From positions 33,603,956-33,667,955 of the forward strand of contig CM048851.1 of the NCBI GenBank assembly GCA_026545225.1: a DNA stretch of 64,000 bases, in the 5' to 3' direction. Each line of letters begins with the position of its first letter. Position 1 is the stretch's first letter. Shown piece after piece: positions 57,332 to 64,000 of this stretch. The notes beneath the pieces are model-generated. The model did no database searches, had not been told where the DNA came from, and was given only the letters and a program-made list of their open reading frames with translations. Origin of the DNA: Cornus controversa. Lineage: Eukaryota; Streptophyta; Magnoliopsida; Cornales; Cornaceae. The position numbers were made by a program, and so were the translations under genes.

Positions 57332-57964
57332 GATGTGGTTTGAATGTTTCAAATGTTAAAAACATGTTAATTGGATTTTCCTTATTCCGGCCGTTTGACT
57401 GAAGTTGTAGTTTCTTGGCAATTTGGTATACAAGTACGGACAGACATTGAAAGGTGCAAGAGAACTATTGAAAATTCCAAATTCCAATATATAGTACGGT
57501 AGTCACTGTATTTGGGAATTGTAGGTAAGACCATAAGATAATTGCAGGTTTGAACTTTAAAATTAATGTCTATGAATGAATGGATTGAATGCATATATAT
57601 ACATTCTCAATTCAAGAAATGTTCTCTAGAAATATTATTATTTGGTGCGACTATTATTTTCTTGAATTTTAGCCTCACTCGTGGGGTTTGTCTGGTGCAC
57701 GCCATGGGAGAGACCGCAAGAATGATTGAGATATCAATAAAACCGAACTAAATAATCTCTTAAGTATTTCTTGTCAATCAATCTCAACAATCTTTTTTTC
57801 GCAACTGGTAGTGCTTGTTTGCAGTGACAAGTAATAATCTTGAAAAAATGTAGGAAAGTGCAATGCAATAATTAATTTTCTAATTAGAGATAACTTTGAA
57901 GACTAAGGAGGAGGAAGAGACATATATAATGAGAAGGCAAGTATTTTGTGTTTATTTAATTTTT

Positions 57965-58672
57965 GGGCAAATTGCACTCACACTCCATGAGGTTTATCTT
58001 AAAGAAACTAATATACATGGTTTGCTTAAACTTACACTCACACCCCTTGTCAGTACAATGCCACCAGCTAACATATGAAATTACAAAGCTACATATCAAT
58101 TTAATAACTATATTATATTTAAAAAATCAAATAAATTTACAAGACCAAATTGACCTTTAAATAAGGATGATAATGACAATGCACCATTTTGCGCCTCAGT
58201 GACTACAGAATTTGAATGAAGGTTAAAATTGAAGTAAGGGTAGTTTTGCTAGAAATTATTTGGATGCTAGAAATTAAATTGCTCTATTATTTGGATTGTT
58301 TTTTTCTAGATAAAATAGTAGAAATTAAAGAAAGAAAATCTATCTTAACGAAAGCATTTTCTTTAAATTGTTATCTTTGATTCTTTTTGAGTCTCAATGA
58401 CTACAGAATTTGAACGAAAGTTAAAATTAAAGTAAGAGTAGTTTTGTAAAAGTGAAAAAGTAAAATTGGGGGCAATATGGTCTTTTCAGTTAGTGGAGGG
58501 GGTAAAAAGGACATTTTGCACAATATCAATGTATTTTTTAACGAATGAATGATGATTGGGGGTTGTGTGCATTATCACATCAAACCTTAAGGGGGTGTGA
58601 GTGTAGATTTAAACAAACTATGCATATGAATGTCTTTAGAGTAAACTTAGGAGGTCTGAGTGCATTTTGCCT
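57965..58672. mobile_element. Inverted-repeat element, about 0.7 kb
   Basis: The left end GGGCAAATTGCACTCACACT and the right end read in reverse, AGGCAAAATGCACTCAGACC, align over about 95 bp (shared cttaaac/tttaaat ... acactcacacccc block). Flanking 9-mers (ttaattttt, tttatttta) match only partly. The interior is non-coding and carries a repeated phrase (tgactacagaatttgaa at 58200 and 58399). Mutator-type is likely but not proven. Confidence 0.7.
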
Positions 58673-59340
58673 TTTATTTTACTTAATGTACATTATGCTC
58701 TATTAAAAAAGGTTTTATTTGGATCAGAATGTCTCGCTGAATTTTCTTTTGAATTTTTCCCCCAATTTTCTTTCATTTTTGAACGATCAAACAATAAGAA
58801 ATTGAGAAATGCGACTTCTAAACAGCTCACTGCGACAAATGTAACTTTCTGCCACCAAAACCTGGTGGCTTAAAATTCGAATTAGTGAAAATTAAGTTTG
58901 CGACTATAAGTCCATGACTAGATGTACCCCAACATTCTGCCACATCCTTATTTCGTGGCAAAAGCAATCATGTTATTAGCATTAAAAACATTTTCCTGGC
59001 TTGTTTTGAATATCTCAATTCTTCTAGTACGTGCAATAAATTATGGGAAATTTTTTATGGTTCAAAGTAGACTAGTAAATTGTTTCTAATGCAAAAAACA
59101 TGATTTCGAATTTCAATGTCCAAATTTAATAGTTATGGTTCAAAGTAAGCCAGTAAATTGTTTTTAATGCAAGAAACATGATTTCCAATTTCAATGTCCA
59201 AATTTCAAACTTATGGTTGGAGAATCAAAAATCATTTTAGAACTACAGAGACATTGATCTTAGACATTGCATTGGGAATAAAAAAGGATTGAAAACAAAC
59301 ACACAACAGAACACGTGATTTACATGGGTCCACAATTTGC

Positions 59341-59527
59341 CTAGTGCCTGCATCTACTTTCCTAGTTTAATCGACTCAAGCCTGACTAATTGGACCGGAT
59401 TGTTTAATGAACTTGTGGTTCTTGGGCTGGGTTTTGAACAACTGCTTCTTGGGCTTGGGTCTGACAGGTGTTGCTTGTGATATTGTTTTGGGCTTCGACC
59501 ATGCTGGTTTTTGGCCATGCAGTTATA
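59341..59527. other. Intergenic flank
   Basis: Nothing recognised; ggcttgggc phrases only. Confidence 0.35.
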
Positions 59528-59536
59528 CATTTTACA

Positions 59537-61203
59537 TCGGTAAAGTGCATTAAAGCCCCCTCATAATTTAAAAAATGTACAAAAAAACTTCCTTCATGTT
59601 CACTTTTTCTTTCTTGTAGTTTGTATTTTGTGTAAATAAACCATTCTGACTTGTAAAATTACCTTTATACCCCAAAATATTTTAATACAAAATACTAAAA
59701 TATTTTTTACTCTAAAAAGATCAAAATGCCCACTCTCTTTATTTTCTTGGGAAAATATCTTTGACCTCCCTTGAGGTTTGCTGAAATAACACATATCTCC
59801 CCTCTAGGTTTCATAATCTTACTTACCTCCCTTGAAGTTGTGATTTATGTAACAAACTCTCCCTCATTCTAACGGCTTATATGGATTCAAACGGAATTCA
59901 ATGACATCAGCAAAAAAAAATTATTAGATGGGCAATTTTGCCCTTTTGAAACCTAAAATGACACCTACAACCTTATTGACCAATTTAAAATTATATGTCT
60001 ACCCTTCTTTTATTAACTTAAAAGTACTACAATACCTTTTTATCCATATATATATATATATACACGTACATAAACAGGAACCATGGCCCTATACTCATAT
60101 TCGTATACAATGAAATAATTAAAAAAAATTCCAAAGGAATTATCTCTGCAACTCAAATAGGAACCATGGCCCTATGCTCACTCTCTCTTGTAATGGTGAA
60201 CGAACAATGAGAAGGCATTAATGGCAAATCGTTGACGACCATGGTGAGGGGCTCCAACAAAGATTGAAGTTGACGATGAAGGGTGGACGGCGACTCAAAC
60301 TTGGGCTAGAGAAAAAGGGCTATATCCGACGGTGGGATTTGCTGCGATGATGATTTCACGATTCCATCTAGAGAGAATCAGTGATGAGATTCCAACAAAG
60401 GCGGCGGCAACGACTTGACGATAACGACGACAACAAGGTGAGGCGATGACTCTAGTGACAAAAATCCAACAATCGATGATGACAAAAGGAAATCGATGAT
60501 TATCACTAGTTTACATCTGATGGTTGTTGGATTAGGGTTCGGAATGATTGCTAGCGACGATAATCAACGTTGATGAAGTTTTCCAGCAAAGGTGATGACG
60601 TTGATGAAGTTTTCTAGCGAAAGTGATTTGTTTTGGTTTGTATTTGCAGAGTAGTTGTGCGTTTTATCGGATTGTTAACGGTGTAAAAATTTTGTGATTG
60701 AGTCTTGCGGATAGGAGTTGGGCTTCTGTGTTAGGTTGCCGAGATTTGGGCTTGTGGGTTTGGCAATGCTTTTGTGAGAAGGTTGATGGGTGAGAGATAG
60801 AACGTCGGGTTTGTTGAATTCAGGCGAAGTGAGATCGGAGGTAGCTATGAATATATAATTCATGGGCAAAATAATAAATGCACTTGATACCCTAATTTCA
60901 TTGGACGACCGTCACTGACGAGGGAAGTCAATGGAATTATGAAACATAGAGGGGAGATATGTGGGATATTGACAAACCTCAAGGGAGGTGAGAGATCTTT
61001 ATCCTATTTTCTTTTTCTCTCTCCTCTCTAGCCGTCTCTCTCCCTCATCTTTCCTAATTCTCTCTTTCTCTCTTATTCTTCTCTCTCTCTCCACAAAATC
61101 CCTTTCTCTCCACCTCACCGTCTCTTCTTCTCACATGCTCTCGGATTCTCTCCCCTTTATCTTATTTTTCTTTTCTTCTTTCTCCATGTCTGATGCGAAG
61201 AGA

Positions 61204-61241
<38 letters not shown>

Positions 61242-62229
61242 TTGTTTTATTCTATCATTCTCTCTCATTTCTCTCTCTACCCAGCGCCCATGCTTCTCTC
61301 TCTCCTCTCCTTTTCCTTTTTTATTCTTTTCCTTTTTCTTCTCTCTACACCTCACCGACACACTCTCTCTCTCTTCACTCTCCATCTTACACAACATATA
61401 TATATTATTTTAATCATTCTCTCTCCTCAATATTTGCACTAATGGTGACCGTTGGTGATGATTCGGTGAAGTGGAAGCCATGGGGCTTTAATGAAGGTTG
61501 GAGGTGGACTGTGGTGACGTTGGAGACCCGATTGGTGATGGAAACCCAGACAGTAGTGAATGGCATTGAACAATACGGGGTCTTTAATGGAGATTTGGTG
61601 GACCGGTTGTAGTTGAGATTAACTGTGAATGACTGTCACGGTGGAGATGGCATAACGTGGAAGACGATGATGGTATTGAACATGGAGCTTCTATGTTGCT
61701 GGGTGTTTGACTTGGATGGGTGGATGAATATGGTTGTTCAGTTCTGCACTTCTGCACAGTGAAAGCCATGGGCTTCGGTTGAAGATGAGTTTTACCTGCA
61801 TGGTGAGTCTTCCATGGTTTAGCTTTATAGTGCTAATATTTATTGACGAAAAAGATAACCCATTCATGGCGATGAGTTTGACATGGAGGTCCTGGCGAAG
61901 ATGATGGTACCAGCGACATAAAGGTCCTAACGAAGATGACGATGCCGACGAGAGAGGATTTTGCAGAGAGAGATAAATAGAGAATAATAAAAGATGAGGG
62001 AGAAAGAGCTAGGAAAATAAAAGAAGAAAAGAGACTGAGCATTTTGGTATTTTTAGAGTAAGAAATATTTTGGTATTTTTTTATTGAAATATTTTGAGGT
62101 ATATAGATAATTTTACATGTCAGAAGGGTTTATTTACACCTAATACAAATTACAGGAGAGAAAAGTGAATATGAAGTGAATTTTTTGCACATTTTTCAAA
62201 CTATAGGAGGCTTAATGCATTTTACCCCC
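59537..62229. mobile_element. Mutator-type element, 2.7 kb, long terminal inverted repeats
   Basis: Ends align in inverted orientation for about 200 bp: left TCGGTAAAGTGCATTAA, right end in reverse GGGGTAAAATGCATTAA, then shared blocks aaaaatgt, tgttcactttt, tttgtattttgtgtaaataaacc-type and ttactctaaaaa. A perfect 9 bp target duplication, cattttaca, lies at 59528-59536 and 62230-62238. The interior has a second element (59749-61004), CT-rich and (TA)n stretches (61010-61400) and no recognisable transposase or captured gene. Confidence 0.9.
59749..61004. mobile_element. Second Mutator-type element nested in the first
   Basis: Left end GGGAAAATATCTTTGACC; right end in reverse GGATAAAGATCTCTCACC; then both continue cctcccttgaggtttg and catatctcccctcta. 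A perfect 9 bp duplication, tattttctt, lies at 59740-59748 and 61005-61013. The interior is rich in gacgatga phrases (60230-60620) and has no recognised ORF. Confidence 0.9.
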
Positions 62230-62239
62230 CATTTTACAC

Positions 62240-63050
62240 ACACATATATATATACAACTAATCTTACCTTTTAGAAAGAAAAAAAATTGTCAACGTCCAG
62301 GAACAGACCATAAATTTCACAATCAACAATGGATTTTTACAACGGAGAACACTCTCACAAAATCTCACAAGATATGCTGCCTCTCAAACGCGAAAAATAA
62401 GGAGACTTAAATACACAGGGCACCCAAGGGTATCAAAAACAATCTCCAACCTCGACATTTATTTGGTATGACAATTTGGCTGCCTTATTGCCATTTGAGG
62501 GAAAAAGTTAATCTTTCAGTTATCCATAAATTTGTAATAGCTAAATGAAAGAATCCCCTAATTAAATAATCTACTTATTAATTCAGAATAAAGGGCAAAA
62601 AAGGAAAAGTAAAACAATAATAATCATAATAAATATATAGGTAACTAATATAACAATGCCAGAGTTGGTGCTAGGTACTAACTACAAGTAAACAATATTG
62701 TAACTAAAGAAAAAATATTGTACATATATCTAATGTAGTAAAAATATAAACTTAATTAGAATTTTACACAATTTTATATATTTTAGCTACTAGCGACATC
62801 TCCCAAATGTAAAATATTATAACAAACAACTCACAATCTAAATGGGATCCACTGGATAGTCATTTCGATACCATGCCAAGATCTTTTTTAATTAAATTCC
62901 TACTTAATTGTATTGTGTAATTTATTGTAAAACATCCATTCTACAAACTATAGTCATGCTAGACACAACCTAATGCTTCAACTATTTTCTCATTCACTTC
63001 TTATATATTCATGATAAATGAAGTTACTGCTACATTATCCAAAGCATTGA
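62240..63050. repeat. Tail of the segmental duplication
   Basis: From about 62640 this matches 22955-23345 (aaatgggatccactggatagtcattt at about 62839). It then continues into tgaagttactgctacattatccaaagc, which matches about 31300-31325. Before 62640 nothing is recognised. Confidence 0.7.
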
Positions 63051-63519
63051 TAAATAAATTTACTTACACACATACACGTTTCGTATAAAAAATCTCTCTT
63101 TTTTCCCAACAGATTAAGCAAATTCTATATATGTATAATAATTATAAGGTGGCCCAAAGGGCAAAAGTTAGGCCAATAGGCCCAGACCAAACAAGCCCAA
63201 ACAAGGGCAACATTAGCCTAGAACCGTTACATATGGATGTTTAATTTCATCCGATCAACAGGCAAATTTGCTGATCAATAGCTCCATGCCCCACAAGTGC
63301 CTAATCTAGGGTCTTGGGGGAGGTCAACATCGAGAGGGAAAGACGTTCCATTCTGAAAGATTGGAACTAGAAGCTACACAATCCTTAAAGCAGCCCAAGC
63401 CAAGAGTTGCTGAAATTGATTCATTGATATGAAGAAGAACTGATCTTTGTGAAAAGCATTTGCTTCTATATACTCTGGTATTTCACTCCTCCCAAATGTG
63501 GTATACCATAGTTGAAAGG
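63051..63519. other. Intergenic, nothing recognised
   Basis: No supported gene. ggcccaaa/ggcccaga phrases near 63150-63190 are unexplained. Confidence 0.4.
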
Positions 63520-64000
63520 CTTAATTTACAAACCAAATTTCCTGAATTTTTGGAGCTCTAATGGAGCCCAAAGTGTCAATTTAGTCTAGTTGGAAATCTT
63601 GGAGTAAAACTTGCACGTGTCCTGTATAGCCCTCCAAATGGGAGAAGAAAGCTTACAGTTCAGAAACAAGTGAAAATGTGATTCCAGATCATCCAAGCAC
63701 AAAGGGAATGCGTTTGGGATATAGAAATGGACATTACATTTCTTATCAAATGTGGAAAGCTTAGATTGCACGGCCATCCAAAGGATTGACTCTCAGTATA
63801 GCTAGGGAGACCCATTCAAGGCTAAACCAATTGACTGGTGGGTTTGGTGGAGTTAGGAAATTGATTGTGTGCTTCATAAAGTATGATCCGGAGGGTGAAG
63901 CAGACCAATTGAGCTTGTTGGCAAGGGAAGGAAATGGTGGTGGTAGGGTTGATAGCTCAGGTACGACTATAGTCATTGTAACAGCCCGCTCCACCACATG
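63520..64000 (-). pseudogene. LINE zf-RVT domain fragment
   Basis: Minus-strand frames give LNWSASPSGSYFMKHTINFL, then after a frameshift near 63790 ILWMAVQSKLSTFDK, AFPLCLDDLESHFHLFLNCK and LSSPIWRAIQDTC. This is the plant LINE zinc-binding region after reverse transcriptase. The first Cys of the usual CPLC is Phe. The fragment runs off the window end. Confidence 0.75.

Larger units (their letters stand above)
54880..59340. repeat. Segmental duplication copy containing PLP-C
   Basis: Counterpart of 17820-22160 (see that entry). Relative to it, this copy carries the inverted-repeat element at 57965-58672 and an internal partial duplication near 59050-59210 (caaagtaagccagtaaattg type phrases). 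Confidence 0.85.

Noticed and set aside
60988..61612. Overlapping ORFs on both strands in CT-rich DNA
   Set aside because: Low-complexity sequence inside a Mutator-type element; no captured gene recognised.

Overview
This is AT-rich nuclear DNA of a flowering plant, most likely a eudicot. The evidence is three seven-exon patatin-like genes with GT-AG introns, plant-type retrotransposons primed by tRNA-iMet or tRNA-Asp, chromovirus, Athila-like and Tat-like Ty3 remnants, Mutator-type MITEs, and long (TA)n tracts. I cannot name the species. I see no bacterial genes, CRISPR array, rRNA gene or tRNA gene.

The only host genes that look intact are three patatin-like acyl hydrolases of the cytosolic PLP2 type. 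PLP-A is 18021-20202 (-), PLP-B is 36749-38831 (+) and PLP-C is 55087-57110 (-). Each has seven exons, of nearly identical sizes in the three genes (132/135, 185, 187, 162, 300, 173, 79/73 nt), and encodes 404-405 aa. All three keep the oxyanion motif DGGGIRG, the Ser of GTSTGG and the Asp of the DG(G/S) motif. A and C are recent duplicates, about 95% identical in protein by eye. They lie in a segmental duplication (about 17.8-22.2 kb and 54.9-59.3 kb, with a further matching block at 23.0-23.3 and 62.7-63.0 kb). B is more divergent and inverted. A broken plastid-type fructose-bisphosphate aldolase fragment lies at 2511-2975.

Almost everything else is repeats, often nested. 4.9-11.1 kb: a chromovirus pol remnant (-) cut by an Athila-like LTR/PBS/gag/LTR block. 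14.4 and 23.4 kb: an inverted pair of a roughly 0.5 kb repeat. 24.5-25.4 kb: a TRIM-like array with one inverted unit. 25.4-31.1 kb: a LINE remnant split by a complete but decayed Ty1/copia element (26255-30988, TSD aagaa). 32.4-35.4 kb: a 3.0 kb solo LTR (TSD ggtga). 40.5-41.1 kb: a 0.6 kb solo LTR (TSD caatg). 41.8-50.0 kb: a partial LTR, then the 3' part of a Tat-like element with a tandem array, an antisense ORF split by a 3.2 kb solo LTR (TSD aaaag), and a probable 3' LTR. 50.5-54.0 kb: a palindromic MITE, a Mutator-type MITE inside a second element, and a small LTR element with a 218 bp interior carrying a MITE in one LTR. 58.0-62.2 kb: an inverted-repeat element and a Mutator-type element nested in another, each of the nested pair with a perfect 9 bp target duplication. 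63.5-64.0 kb: a LINE zf-RVT fragment.

The patatin-like enzymes would act on membrane glycerolipids or galactolipids. Their shared promoter layout suggests A and C are regulated alike. I found no convincing new multi-gene system; the unusual content is in repeat architecture and patatin paralog changes.
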